A DNA stretch of 64,000 nucleotides from Flavobacteriales bacterium (GCA_030584065.1 CP129489.1:2461497-2525496); one strand, 5' to 3'. Counted from the stretch's first letter, positions 34,739 to 44,737 are shown. A program made the numbers and translations. Notes: generated by a model from the sequence alone, not told the origin.

Positions 34739-34746
34739 CGAAGATA
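34739..34746 (-). promoter_or_regulatory. -7 promoter element for the DPM1-like gene
   Basis: TATCTTCG on the minus strand, 7 bp before the TTG start at 34731, in the short gap after the giant gene. Confidence 0.4.
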
Positions 34747-34764
34747 GACCGCCGCACCCGGGCC

Positions 34765-37700
34765 TCACCGAAGCAGGGTGACATGGCCGATGCGCTCGAC
34801 GCGGTCGCCGCTGTAGGCGTCCTTTACGCGCACCTGCCAGACGTACACATCGGATGGGGCATCCGAGCCATCGGGCAACCGGCCATCCCATGCGATGCCG
34901 GGCGTTTCACTGCCGAAGACCTGGAGGCCCCAGCGATCGAACACCTCGAAGCGATAGTAGCGTTCATCTATGCCGACCACGACCGGCACGAAGCCCTCAT
35001 TGCGCGCATCCTCATTCGGGGTGAATGTGTTGGGCACCCAAAGCACCATGCCATCCTCCAGCGTGATGTAGCGGCACACGGTATCCGCGCACTGCGCGGA
35101 GGCGTAAGCGAGCAGGCAGACCCCATACGTGTCGCCGATGACGGCGGGGAACGTGTACTGGAGGTCCACCGCCTCGGAGACCGGCTGCCCATTGATTAGC
35201 CAGGCATAGTCGGCGGCTCCTGTGCTCGCATTGCTGAAGAAGGCCGTGGGCTGCAGGGTGGTAATGGCTTCCGGGAGCATGCCGAATGCCGCGGTCGGCT
35301 GGGCATACACGGTGACCGCGCCGTCCAGTGTCACCGTGTCGGCACCGCACCCGTTCCCGGCATCCACAATGAGCGTGACATCATAGCTGCCCGGCGCAGC
35401 ATAGATGTGCGTGAAGGGCGCGCATTGCTCCACAACCTGGCCGTCGCCCAGGAACCACGTGCATGTTCCATTGCCGGTATAGCCATGGGAGAAGTCGATC
35501 TCGACCGGAGCGCACTCACCTCCGCTCAGCGCCTCGAATGACGCCACAGCGGGAGGGACCACCGAGATGGAGACCGTGGCGCTCTCCTGCGGGCAAGGCG
35601 AGGCCGGTGTCACCGTGTAGGTATAATCGCCGGAAGCATCCACGGCCGGGTCGAAAACGGCGGTGGTCAAGGGCCCTGCCGGTCCGGTCCATGTTCCTCC
35701 AGTGTCCGGGCTGCCGCCCAGCGATGCGAAGAGGTCGACCGACGGATCGCTGGAGCAGAGCGCGAAGGCGCTGTCCAGACCGGCGTTCGCCGCCGTCGCC
35801 ACAGCCACGAGCACCACGGCCGAATCATTCACGCAGGGCAACGAACCCAAGACCGTGTACGTGTATGTGCCGGGCGTGGACGCACCCGGGTCGAACACGC
35901 CGTTGGCCGGAACGCCATCCGGACCGATCCAATAACCGCCGGCCTGGGGGGAGCCGCCAAGGCCATCCAGCAATGCCATGGGCGCAGCTGATGCACAGAG
36001 CGCGAGTGATCCGTCCTCCCCGGCGAATGCGACCGGGTGGATGACCACGAGGACCGTGGAGCTGGCGGATGGGCAAGGGGCGTCGCCAGCGACCAAGTAG
36101 GTGTAGACCCCTGCCGCGTGAGCGACGGGATCGAGGATGGCGCCGTGCGGGGACCCATCGGGTGCCGCCCATGTGCCGCCGGCATCCAAAGTCCCCGCAA
36201 GGCCATCGAATAGTGATTGGGGCGAGCCGTTGGAGCAGAACGTCAATGTGCCGCTCACCCCGGCCAAGGGTGCTTGCGAAACGGCAATGGTCAGGACTGC
36301 ATCATCAGACGGGCAGGAACTCGTTCCTGGAACCACATAGCTGTAGGCTCCGGCTATCGACACCCCTGGCGTGAACCAAGCTGGCACTACGGACCCACTG
36401 GCATCGGACCAAGCCCCGCCCGAGCCCGGTGTTCCGCCCAACTGCTCGACCAGCGCGAAAGGCGGATCGCTGCTGCACACCGTAATCGACGCATCCTCGC
36501 CGGCATAGGCGCCAGGGAGGATATTGACGGTCACGATGGAGACAGCGTCAGGACAGGCAGATCCCGCGAGGATGTAGGACTGTTCACCGCCAGTATCCGA
36601 TGCAGAATCGAAAATCCCGTCAAAGGGTGTTCCATCTGGATGCGTCCAAGTGCCACCTGCATCAGGACTCCCGCCGAGCACGGTGAACAGATTCACTGCC
36701 GCTGCGCCGGGGCAGAGATCGATGCTGGCATCCACGCCAGGATTGCTGGGCTGCTCCTCCGCTACCACGACTTGAGCAATTGCATCACTGCAAGGCGCAG
36801 CCGCCGAAACGGTGTACGTGTATACGCCCGGGCTCATCGTGACCGGATCGTAGCTGCCGCCAACCACCGCGCTCGGGCCGCTCCAGCTCCCGCCCGCATC
36901 GGGGCTGCCGCCAAGCTGCGCGAACAGGTCCAGCGCGATGCCATCGCCGCACACCGTGGCGCTGCCGTCCGTGCCCGCATCCGGCGAGCTCGTCTCGGTC
37001 ACCGTCACCGTCGCCGATGCGTTCGCGCAGGGCGCCGTGCCCGCCACCGTGTACGTGTACACCCCGGGGTCCATCGCGGCCGGGTCGTAGTTGCCGCCAG
37101 CAACAGGTGATGGGCCGCTCCAGCTGCCGCCGGCATCAGGGCTGCCGCCAAGCTGCGCGAGGAGGCTCACCGCTGCGCCCGCATCGCAGACCGTCAGCGT
37201 GCCGCTGCTCCCGGCATCCGCAGGTGCGCTCTCGGTGACGGTCACCGTGGCGCTGCTGCTCACGCACGGCGCAGCCGCCGTGAGCGTGTAGGTGTACACC
37301 CCGGGATCCATCGTGACCGGATCGTAGCTGCCGCCAACCACCGCGCTCGGGCCGCTCCAGCTCCCGCCCGCATCGGGGCTGCCGCCAAGCTGCGCGAACA
37401 GGTCCAGCGCGATGCCATCGCCGCACACCGTGGCGCTGCCGTCCGTGCCCGCATCCGGCGAGCTCGTCTCGGTCACCGTCACCGTCGCCGATGCGTTCGC
37501 GCAGGGCGCCGTGCCCGCCACCGTGTACGTGTACACCCCGGGGTCCATCGCGGCCGGGTCGTAGTTGCCGCCAGCAACAGGTGATGGGCCGCTCCAGCTG
37601 CCGCCGGCATCAGGGCTGCCGCCAAGCTGCGCGAGGAGGCTCACCGCTGCGCCCGCATCGCAGACCGTCAGCGTGCCGCTGCTCCCGGCATCCGCAGGTG

Positions 37701-40700
37701 CGCTCTCGGTGACGGTCACCGTGGCGCTGCTGCTCACGCACGGCGCAGCCGCCGTGAGCGTGTAGGTGTACGCCCCGGGATCCATCGTGACCGGATCGTA
37801 GCTGCCGCCAACCACCGCGCTCGGGCCGCTCCAGCTCCCGCCCGCATCGGGGCTGCCGCCAAGCTGCGCGAACAGGTCCAGCGCGATGCCATCGCCGCAC
37901 ACCGTGGCGCTGCCGTCCGTGCCCGCATCCGGCGAGCTCGTCTCGGTCACCGTCACCGTCGCCGATGCGTTCGCGCAGGGCGCCGTGCCCGCCACCGTGT
38001 ACGTGTACACCCCGGGGTCCATCGCGGCCGGGTCGTAGTTGCCGCCAGCAACAGGTGATGGGCCGCTCCAGCTGCCGCCGGCATCAGGGCTGCCGCCAAG
38101 CTGCGCGAGGAGGCTCACCGCTGCGCCCGCATCGCAGACCGTCAGCGTGCCGCTGCTCCCGGCATCCGCAGGTGCGCTCTCGGTGACGGTCACCGTGGCG
38201 CTGCTGCTCACGCACGGCGCAGCCGCCGTGAGCGTGTAGGTGTACGCCCCGGGATCCATCGTGACCGGATCGTAGCTGCCGCCAACCACCGCGCTCGGGC
38301 CGCTCCAGCTCCCGCCCGCATCGGGGCTGCCGCCAAGCTGCGCGAACAGGTCCAGCGCGACGCCATCGCCGCACACCGTGGCGCTGCCGTCCGTGCCCGC
38401 ATCCGGCGAGCTCGTCTCGGTCACCGTCACCGTCGCCGATGCGTTCGCGCAGGGCGCCGTGCCCGCCACCGTGTACGTGTACACCCCGGGGTCCATCGCG
38501 GCCGGGTCGTAGTTGCCGCCAGCAACAGGTGATGGGCCGCTCCAGCTGCCGCCAGCATCAGGGCTGCCGCCAAGCTGCGCGAGGAGGCTCACCGCTGCGC
38601 CCGCATCGCAGACCGTCAGCGTGCCGCTGCTCCCGGCATCCGCAGGCGCGCTCTCGGTGATGGTCACCGTGGCGCTGCTGCTCACGCACGGCGCAGCCGC
38701 CGTGAGCGTGTAGGTGTACGCCCCGGGATCCATCGTCGACGGATCGTAGCTGCCGCCAACCACCGCGCTCGGGCCGCTCCAGCTCCCGCCCGCATCGGGG
38801 CTGCCGCCAAGCTGCGCGAACAGGTCCAGCGCGACGCCATCGCCGCACACCGTGGCGCTGCCGTCCGTACCCGCATCCGGCGAGCTCGTCTCGGTCACCG
38901 TCACCGTCGCCGATGCGCTCGCGCAGGGAGCCGTGCCCGCCACCGTGTACGTGTACACCCCGGGGTCCATCGCGGCCGGGTCGTAGTTGCCGCCAGCAAC
39001 AGGTGATGGGCCGCTCCAGCTGCCGCCCGCATCAGGGCTGCCGCCAAGCTGCGCGAGGAGGCTCACCGCTGCGCCCGCATCGCAGACCGTCAGCGTGCCG
39101 CTGCTCCCGGCATCCGCAGGCGCGCTCTCGGTGACGGTCACCGTGGCGCTGCTGCTCACGCACGGCGCAGCCGCCGTGAGCGTGTAGGTGTACGCCCCGG
39201 GATCCATCGTGACCGGATCGTAGCTGCCGCCAACCACCGCGCTCGGGCCGCTCCAGCTCCCGCCCGCATCGGGGCTGCCGCCAAGCTGCGCGAACAGGTC
39301 CAGCGCGACGCCATCGCCGCACACCGTGGCGCTGCCGTCCGTGCCCGCATCCGGCGAGTTCGTCTCGGTCACCGTCACCGTCGCCGATGCGTTCGCGCAG
39401 GGCGCCGTGCCCGTCACCGTGTAGGTATATGCCCCGGGTACCATCGTGGCCGGGTCGTAGCTCCCGCCCGCCACGGGGCTCGGGCCGCTCCAGCTCCCGC
39501 CCGCATCGGGGCTGCCGCCCAAGGAGGCTGCCAGCGCGGCTGCTCCGCTCGTCGAGCACAGCGTCAGCGTTCCGTCCGTCCCCGCATCAGGCGCCGCGTT
39601 CTCCGTCACCGTCACTGTCGCCGATGCGTTCGCGCAGGGCGTCACGCCCGTCACCGTGTACGTGTACACCCCGGGGGCCATCGTGGCGGGGTCGTAGTTG
39701 CCGCCAGCTACAGGTGATGGGCCGCTCCAGGCGCCGCCCGCCTGCGGTGATCCACCCAGTTGGGCGAACAGCGACTGCGCGGCGCCATCGCTGCACACCG
39801 TCAGCGTGCCGTTGGTGCCCGCATCCGACGCGGCGTTCTCCGTCACCGTCACCGTCGCCGATGCGTTCGCGCAAGGCGCCGTGCCCGTCACCGTGTAGGT
39901 GTACACCCCGGGGGCCATCGTGGCCGGGTCGTAGCTCCCGCCAGCAACAGGTGATGGGCCGCTCCACGTGCCGCCCGCATCGGGGCTGCCGCCCAAGGAG
40001 GCTGCCAGCGCGGCTGCTCCGCTCGTCGAGCACAGCGTCAGCGTTCCGTCCGTCCCCGCATCAGGCGCCGCGTTCTCCGTCACCGTCACTGTCGCCGATG
40101 CGTTCGCGCAGGGCGTCACGCCCGTCACCGTGTACGTGTACACCCCGGGGGCCATCGTGGCGGGGTCGTAGTTGCCGCCAGCTACAGGTGATGGGCCGCT
40201 CCAGGCGCCGCCCGCCTGCGGTGATCCACCCAGTTGGGCGAACAGCGACTGCGCGGCGCCATCGCTGCACACCGTCAGCGTGCCGTTGGTGCCCGCATCC
40301 GACGCGGCGTTCTCCGTCACCGTCACCGTCGCCGATGCGTTCGCGCAAGGCGCCGTGCCCGTCACCGTGTAGGTGTACACCCCGGGGGCCATCGTGGCCG
40401 GGTCGTAGCTCCCGCCAGCAACAGGTGATGGGCCGCTCCACGTGCCGCCCGCATCGGGGCTGCCGCCCAAGGAGGCTACCAGCGCGGCTGCTCCGCTCGT
40501 CGAGCACAGCGTCAGCGTTCCGTCCGTCCCCGCATCCGGCGCCGCGTTCTCCGTCACCGTCACTGTCGCCGTGGCGTTCGTGCAGGGCGCCGTGCCCGTC
40601 ACCGTGTACGTGTACACCCCGGGGGCCATCGTGGCGGGGTCGTAGTTGCCGCCAGCTACAGGTGATGGGCCGCTCCAGCTGCCGCCCGCATCAGGGCTGC

Positions 40701-43700
40701 CGCCAAGCTGCGCGAGGAGGCTCACCGCTGCGCCCGCATCGCAGACCGTCAGCGTGCCGTTGGTGCCCGCATCCGGCGCGGCGTTCTCCGTCACCGTCAC
40801 CGTCGCCGATGCGTTCGCGCAAGGCGCTGTGCCCGCTACCGTGTAGGTGTAAACCCCAGGGTCCATCGTGGCCGGGTCGTAGCTCCCGCCCGCCACGGGG
40901 CTCGGGCCGCTCCAGCTCCCGCCCGCTTGCGGGCTGCCGCCCAGCTGCGCGAACAGGCTCACCGCTGCGCTCGTGCTGCAAAGGGTCACGGTGCCGTTGG
41001 TCCCGGCGTTCGGCGCCGCGTTCTCCGTCACCGTCACCGTCGCCGTGGCGTTCGCGCAGGGCGCCGTGCCCGTCACCGTGTAGGTGTACACCCCGGGGGC
41101 CATCGCGGCCGGGTCGTAGCTCCCGCCAGCAACAGGTGATGGGCCGCTCCACGCGCCGCCCGCCTGCGGTGATCCACCCAGTTGGGCGAACAGCGACTGT
41201 GCGGCGCCATCGCTGCACACCGTCAGCGTGCCGTTGGTGCCCGCATCCGGCGCCGCGTTCTCCGTCACCGTCACCGTCGCCGATGCGTTCGCGCAGGGCG
41301 CCGTGCCCGCCACCGTGTACGTGTACACCCCGGGGGGCATCGTGGCCGGGTCGTAGCTCCCGCCAGCTACAGGTGATGGGCCGCTCCAGGCGCCGCCCGC
41401 CTGCGGTGATCCACCCAGTTGGGCGAACAGCGACTGTGCGGCGCCATCGCTGCACACCGTCAGCGTGCCGTTGGTGCCCGCATCCGGCGCCGCGTTCTCC
41501 GTCACCGTCACCGTCGCCGATGCGTTCGCGCAGGGCGCCGTGCCCGTGACCGTGTAGGTATATGCCCCGGGTACCATCGTGGCCGGGTCGTAGCTCCCGC
41601 CCGCCACGGGGCTCGGGCCGCTCCAGCTCCCGCCCGCATCGGGGCTGCCGCCCAAGGAGGCTGCCAGCGCGGCTGCTCCGCTCGTCGAGCACAGCGTCAG
41701 CGTTCCGTCCGTCCCCGCATCCGGCGCCGCGTTCTCCGTCACCGTCACTGTGGCCGTGGCGTTCGTGCAGGGCGCCGTGCCCGTCACCGTGTACGTGTAC
41801 ACCCCGGGGGCCATCGTGGCGGGGTCGTAGTTGCCGCCAGCTACAGGTGATGGGCCGCTCCAGCTGCCGCCCGCATCAGGGCTGCCGCCAAGCTGCGCGA
41901 GGAGGCTCACCGCTGCGCCCGCATCGCAGACCGTCAGCGTGCCGTTGGTGCCCGCATCCGGCGCGGCGTTCTCCGTCACCGTCACCGTCGCCGATGCGTT
42001 CGCGCAAGGCGCTGTGCCCGCTACCGTGTAGGTGTAAACCCCGGGGTCCATCGCGGCCGGGTCGTAGCTCCCGCCAGCAACAGGTGATGGGCCGCTCCAC
42101 GCGCCGCCCGCCTGCGGTGATCCACCCAGTTGGGCGAACAGCGACTGCGCGGCGCCATCGCTGCACACCGTCAGCGTGCCGTTGGTGCCCGCATCCGACG
42201 CGGCGTTCTCCGTCACCGTCACCGTCGCCGTGGCGTTCGCGCAGGGCGCTGTGCCCGCTACCGTGTAGGTGTAAACCCCAGGGTCCATCGCGGCCGGGTC
42301 GTAGCTGCCGCCAGCAACAGGTGATGGGCCGCTCCAGCTGCCGCCCGCTTGCGGGCTGCCGCCCAGCTGCGCGAACAGGCTCACCGCTGCGCTCGTGCTG
42401 CAAAGGGTCACGGTGCCGTTGGTCCCGGCGTTCGGCGCCGCGTTCTCCGTCACCGTCACCGTCGCCGTGGCGTTCGCGCAGGGCGCCGTGCCCGTCACCG
42501 TGTAGGTGTACACCCCGGGGTCCATCGTGGCCGGGTCGTAGCTGCCGCCAGCAACAGGTGATGGGCCGCTCCAGCTGCCGCCCGCTTGCGGGCTGCCGCC
42601 CAGCTGCGCGAACAGGCTCACCGCTGCGCTCGTGCTGCAAAGGGTCACGGTGCCGTTGGTCCCGGCGTTCGGCGCCGCGTTCTCCGTCACCGTCACCGTC
42701 GCCGTGGCGTTCGCGCAAGGCGCTGTGCCCGCTACCGTGTAGGTGTAAACCCCAGGGTCCATCGTGGCCGGGTCGTAGCTGCCGCCAGCAACAGGTGATG
42801 GGCCGCTCCAGCTGCCGCCCGCTTGCGGGCTGCCGCCCAGCTGCGCGAACAGGCTCACCGCTGCGCTCGTGCTGCAAAGGGTCACGGTGCCGTTGGTCCC
42901 GGCGTTCGGCGCCGCGTTCTCCGTCACCGTCACCGTCGCCGTGGCGTTCGCGCAGGGCGGTGCGCTGGGCACCGTGTAGGTGTATACCCCAGGCGCCATG
43001 GTGACCGGGTTGTACAATCCACCAGCCACCGGGCTCGGGCCGCTCCACGTTCCACCGGCATCGGGTGCGCCGCCGAGGACTGTGAGCAGGCTGAAGGATG
43101 CCCCATTGCCGCAAACCGCGATGGTTCCATCCGTACCTGCGTCGCTCGTGGCACCTTGATTCACGGTAACCGTTGCGGAAGCATTCTGGCAGCCATTTCC
43201 GACCGTATAGGTGTAGGCACCGTATAGGTCGTTGGAAGGGTCGAAGAGCCCTGGGTGCGACGCACCATTGGGCCCGGTCCACACACCGCCTGCATCCGGG
43301 GAGCCGCCGAGCTGTCCGAAAAGATTGATGGCCGGCGTACCGGCGCATGAAGAAATCACCACGGATGTGCCGGGGTCCGGCGGAATCGGCGGGGGCGTAA
43401 CCACGGTGATGGTCAGCTCATAACTGGAGAGGTTCTCCAACGGACACGCGTTGTCATTGACATTGATCAGTACCGAGGCTGGGGAGAGCCCGAGATCAGG
43501 GGTCCAGCAAATGGTTGCCACCGCCGGATTGGAACCCGACACCGAGAACGTGGCGCCGGGCAGCTGGGACGTGACTTGGGAGGCCAGCGTGACGACAGCC
43601 AGCGGATCAACGTCACTGAAGGACAGATCAACACAGAACGGTATGCCGTCGCAGACCTGGATGCCCGTCGCACTGGTGATGACTCCATTGGAGATCGATG

Positions 43701-44556
43701 TAGGTCCCAGGTTGGTCGCCGGCGGGTCGATGCACGGAATCACAATGAACAGGAAGTCCCGCATCACGGTACCAATCAGCTGCCCCAAGGCATTGTAGGA
43801 TGCGACCTGCAGCGCCACCACATAGCTGCCGGTTATCGTAGGGGTGAAGTTGATCTGTCCGGTGTTGGGATTGAGCGTCACACCCGGAATGGGCGTGCCG
43901 GCAGTGAAGCCCGGGATATAGTTCACGTTGGTCGGCGCCGGAGCTGCGAAGCGCGCGCTGATGAACGAGTATACCAGCGTGTTCCCGTCGGCGTCGGTCA
44001 CCTCCGGGTTGTAAGAGACAGGCGTGCCCACGCACACATACGGGATGGACTGGTCGCCGAACTGGGGGGATTGGTCGCAAAGCCCTCCAGCATTGTTGAT
44101 GGTTGCCGCCACGTACATGCCGGGGGTCAGCTGCACGTTCTGGGTGGTGGCGCGGCAGCAAATGCTCCAGCTGATCGTCCACGCGTTACAGGGGGACAGT
44201 ACGATCGTAGTCTGGAACCGGTAGTGCCGGATGCCTGGAAGAGTGCCCCCGTTGCAGGTGCTGTTGGCCAGTTGGGAGCCGCAGAGCTGGGAAACCTCTT
44301 CGGTTTGAACGAGGGGAATATTGGGCAAGGAGAATGAGACCCCGCAGTTATTGGAGAAATTGAGCGTCTGGGGCGTGATGGGGGCTCCCGAGCAGTCCAG
44401 GAAGAGATCGAGGGTGATCCTGTACTGATTGGGGCCTACGCACTCATAGGTGATGTTGGCACCGGAGTAATGATCGGCCCTGGCTTCAGCCAAGCCCCAC
44501 CCCATGGCGAGGACAACGATCACCAATCGACGAAATGCACCGAACCGCTCAACCAT
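34765..44556 (-). CDS. Giant repetitive surface protein with type B T9SS sorting domain
   Basis: About 3,263 residues. Signal peptide 1-22 (MVERFGAFRRLVIVVLAMGW); a Cys-rich N-terminal region (23-470); diverged Ig-like/PKD-like copies to 548; 26 repeats of exactly 79 residues (549-2602) built around LCSTSAAVSLFAQLGGSP, WSGPSPVAGG and PGVYTYTV; five diverged copies (to about 3000); a PKD-like domain (WFLGDGQ, HIYAAPGSYDVTLIVD); and a gliding-associated C-terminal domain (VPNTFTPNEDARNEGF, FDRWGLQVF, GHVTLLR) directing export and attachment by T9SS. Residues 267-3161 contain no Lys or Arg. Start ATG 44556 was chosen because the -7 element at 44602-44609 excludes earlier starts. Probable adhesin or surface fibre; ligand unknown. 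Confidence 0.93.
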   Translation of the reverse strand: MVERFGAFRRLVIVVLAMGWGLAEARADHYSGANITYECVGPNQYRITLDLFLDCSGAPITPQTLNFSNNCGVSFSLPNIPLVQTEEVSQLCGSQLANSTCNGGTLPGIRHYRFQTTIVLSPCNAWTISWSICCRATTQNVQLTPGMYVAATINNAGGLCDQSPQFGDQSIPYVCVGTPVSYNPEVTDADGNTLVYSFISARFAAPAPTNVNYIPGFTAGTPIPGVTLNPNTGQINFTPTITGSYVVALQVASYNALGQLIGTVMRDFLFIVIPCIDPPATNLGPTSISNGVITSATGIQVCDGIPFCVDLSFSDVDPLAVVTLASQVTSQLPGATFSVSGSNPAVATICWTPDLGLSPASVLINVNDNACPLENLSSYELTITVVTPPPIPPDPGTSVVISSCAGTPAINLFGQLGGSPDAGGVWTGPNGASHPGLFDPSNDLYGAYTYTVGNGCQNASATVTVNQGATSDAGTDGTIAVCGNGASFSLLTVLGGAPDAGGTWSGPSPVAGGLYNPVTMAPGVYTYTVPSAPPCANATATVTVTENAAPNAGTNGTVTLCSTSAAVSLFAQLGGSPQAGGSWSGPSPVAGGSYDPATMDPGVYTYTVAGTAPCANATATVTVTENAAPNAGTNGTVTLCSTSAAVSLFAQLGGSPQAGGSWSGPSPVAGGSYDPATMDPGVYTYTVTGTAPCANATATVTVTENAAPNAGTNGTVTLCSTSAAVSLFAQLGGSPQAGGSWSGPSPVAGGSYDPAAMDPGVYTYTVAGTAPCANATATVTVTENAASDAGTNGTLTVCSDGAAQSLFAQLGGSPQAGGAWSGPSPVAGGSYDPAAMDPGVYTYTVAGTAPCANASATVTVTENAAPDAGTNGTLTVCDAGAAVSLLAQLGGSPDAGGSWSGPSPVAGGNYDPATMAPGVYTYTVTGTAPCTNATATVTVTENAAPDAGTDGTLTLCSTSGAAALAASLGGSPDAGGSWSGPSPVAGGSYDPATMVPGAYTYTVTGTAPCANASATVTVTENAAPDAGTNGTLTVCSDGAAQSLFAQLGGSPQAGGAWSGPSPVAGGSYDPATMPPGVYTYTVAGTAPCANASATVTVTENAAPDAGTNGTLTVCSDGAAQSLFAQLGGSPQAGGAWSGPSPVAGGSYDPAAMAPGVYTYTVTGTAPCANATATVTVTENAAPNAGTNGTVTLCSTSAAVSLFAQLGGSPQAGGSWSGPSPVAGGSYDPATMDPGVYTYTVAGTAPCANASATVTVTENAAPDAGTNGTLTVCDAGAAVSLLAQLGGSPDAGGSWSGPSPVAGGNYDPATMAPGVYTYTVTGTAPCTNATATVTVTENAAPDAGTDGTLTLCSTSGAAALVASLGGSPDAGGTWSGPSPVAGGSYDPATMAPGVYTYTVTGTAPCANASATVTVTENAASDAGTNGTLTVCSDGAAQSLFAQLGGSPQAGGAWSGPSPVAGGNYDPATMAPGVYTYTVTGVTPCANASATVTVTENAAPDAGTDGTLTLCSTSGAAALAASLGGSPDAGGTWSGPSPVAGGSYDPATMAPGVYTYTVTGTAPCANASATVTVTENAASDAGTNGTLTVCSDGAAQSLFAQLGGSPQAGGAWSGPSPVAGGNYDPATMAPGVYTYTVTGVTPCANASATVTVTENAAPDAGTDGTLTLCSTSGAAALAASLGGSPDAGGSWSGPSPVAGGSYDPATMVPGAYTYTVTGTAPCANASATVTVTETNSPDAGTDGSATVCGDGVALDLFAQLGGSPDAGGSWSGPSAVVGGSYDPVTMDPGAYTYTLTAAAPCVSSSATVTVTESAPADAGSSGTLTVCDAGAAVSLLAQLGGSPDAGGSWSGPSPVAGGNYDPAAMDPGVYTYTVAGTAPCASASATVTVTETSSPDAGTDGSATVCGDGVALDLFAQLGGSPDAGGSWSGPSAVVGGSYDPSTMDPGAYTYTLTAAAPCVSSSATVTITESAPADAGSSGTLTVCDAGAAVSLLAQLGGSPDAGGSWSGPSPVAGGNYDPAAMDPGVYTYTVAGTAPCANASATVTVTETSSPDAGTDGSATVCGDGVALDLFAQLGGSPDAGGSWSGPSAVVGGSYDPVTMDPGAYTYTLTAAAPCVSSSATVTVTESAPADAGSSGTLTVCDAGAAVSLLAQLGGSPDAGGSWSGPSPVAGGNYDPAAMDPGVYTYTVAGTAPCANASATVTVTETSSPDAGTDGSATVCGDGIALDLFAQLGGSPDAGGSWSGPSAVVGGSYDPVTMDPGAYTYTLTAAAPCVSSSATVTVTESAPADAGSSGTLTVCDAGAAVSLLAQLGGSPDAGGSWSGPSPVAGGNYDPAAMDPGVYTYTVAGTAPCANASATVTVTETSSPDAGTDGSATVCGDGIALDLFAQLGGSPDAGGSWSGPSAVVGGSYDPVTMDPGVYTYTLTAAAPCVSSSATVTVTESAPADAGSSGTLTVCDAGAAVSLLAQLGGSPDAGGSWSGPSPVAGGNYDPAAMDPGVYTYTVAGTAPCANASATVTVTETSSPDAGTDGSATVCGDGIALDLFAQLGGSPDAGGSWSGPSAVVGGSYDPVTMSPGVYTYTVSAAAPCSDAIAQVVVAEEQPSNPGVDASIDLCPGAAAVNLFTVLGGSPDAGGTWTHPDGTPFDGIFDSASDTGGEQSYILAGSACPDAVSIVTVNILPGAYAGEDASITVCSSDPPFALVEQLGGTPGSGGAWSDASGSVVPAWFTPGVSIAGAYSYVVPGTSSCPSDDAVLTIAVSQAPLAGVSGTLTFCSNGSPQSLFDGLAGTLDAGGTWAAPDGSPHGAILDPVAHAAGVYTYLVAGDAPCPSASSTVLVVIHPVAFAGEDGSLALCASAAPMALLDGLGGSPQAGGYWIGPDGVPANGVFDPGASTPGTYTYTVLGSLPCVNDSAVVLVAVATAANAGLDSAFALCSSDPSVDLFASLGGSPDTGGTWTGPAGPLTTAVFDPAVDASGDYTYTVTPASPCPQESATVSISVVPPAVASFEALSGGECAPVEIDFSHGYTGNGTCTWFLGDGQVVEQCAPFTHIYAAPGSYDVTLIVDAGNGCGADTVTLDGAVTVYAQPTAAFGMLPEAITTLQPTAFFSNASTGAADYAWLINGQPVSEAVDLQYTFPAVIGDTYGVCLLAYASAQCADTVCRYITLEDGMVLWVPNTFTPNEDARNEGFVPVVVGIDERYYRFEVFDRWGLQVFGSETPGIAWDGRLPDGSDAPSDVYVWQVRVKDAYSGDRVERIGHVTLLR
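36751..39357 (-). repeat. Higher-order 474-bp repeat (alternating A/B units)
   Basis: Eleven units in which type CGDG(V/I)ALDLFAQ (pairs with WSGPSAVVGG) strictly alternates with type CDAGAAVSLLAQ (pairs with WSGPSPVAGG). The pairs are nearly identical at the DNA level, so the two-unit block was probably the amplified element. Confidence 0.93.
39595..40542 (-). repeat. Recent duplication of a 474-bp two-unit block
   Basis: 39595-40068 and 40069-40542 read as near-identical DNA: the long stretches I compared match base for base, and the proteins differ only by Ala/Val in LAASLGG against LVASLGG. This is the youngest visible copy event in the array. Confidence 0.85.
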
Positions 44557-44601
44557 CACCGTGGGTCCTTGCCTATCCACTTTGGCGGGACAACAAGCCA
44601 T

Positions 44602-44609
44602 CAAAAGTA
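44602..44609 (-). promoter_or_regulatory. -7 promoter element for the giant surface protein gene
   Basis: TACTTTTG on the minus strand, a perfect TAnnTTTG, 45 bp before the ATG at 44556. Confidence 0.55.
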
Positions 44610-44737
44610 CGCAAACCCGTTTGTATCCAGAGCCTTACGCATGTTCCACATTCATTCCACTAGACGATTCCTAAGCCGTGTACGTTGGCTGATCCGATTT
44701 AACGCCATGGTGACATCCCCTGCATCACCCTCCGGGC

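Larger units (their letters stand above)
36751..42912 (-). repeat. Tandem array: 26 units of exactly 237 bp
   Basis: 6,162 bp, exactly 26 x 237, coding for 79-residue units with no indels. Every unit keeps two Cys, the WSGPS core and a YTYT strand, and has no Lys, Arg or His. The units fall into sub-families by their CSTSAA, CSDGAA, CDAGAA, CSTSGA and CGDGVA segments. Units at the 3' side of the gene alternate between two types, giving a 474-bp period. Confidence 0.97.

Noticed and set aside
36751-42912. CRISPR array
   Set aside because: The repeats are 237 bp, contiguous, in frame and coding; there are no spacers.
39387-43004. Plus-strand open frames of 720 and 480 codons opposite the repeat array
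   Set aside because: They are mirror frames of the 237-bp repeat (Arg/Ser/Pro-rich periodic peptides). The minus-strand frame has a signal peptide, cysteine pattern and sorting domain.
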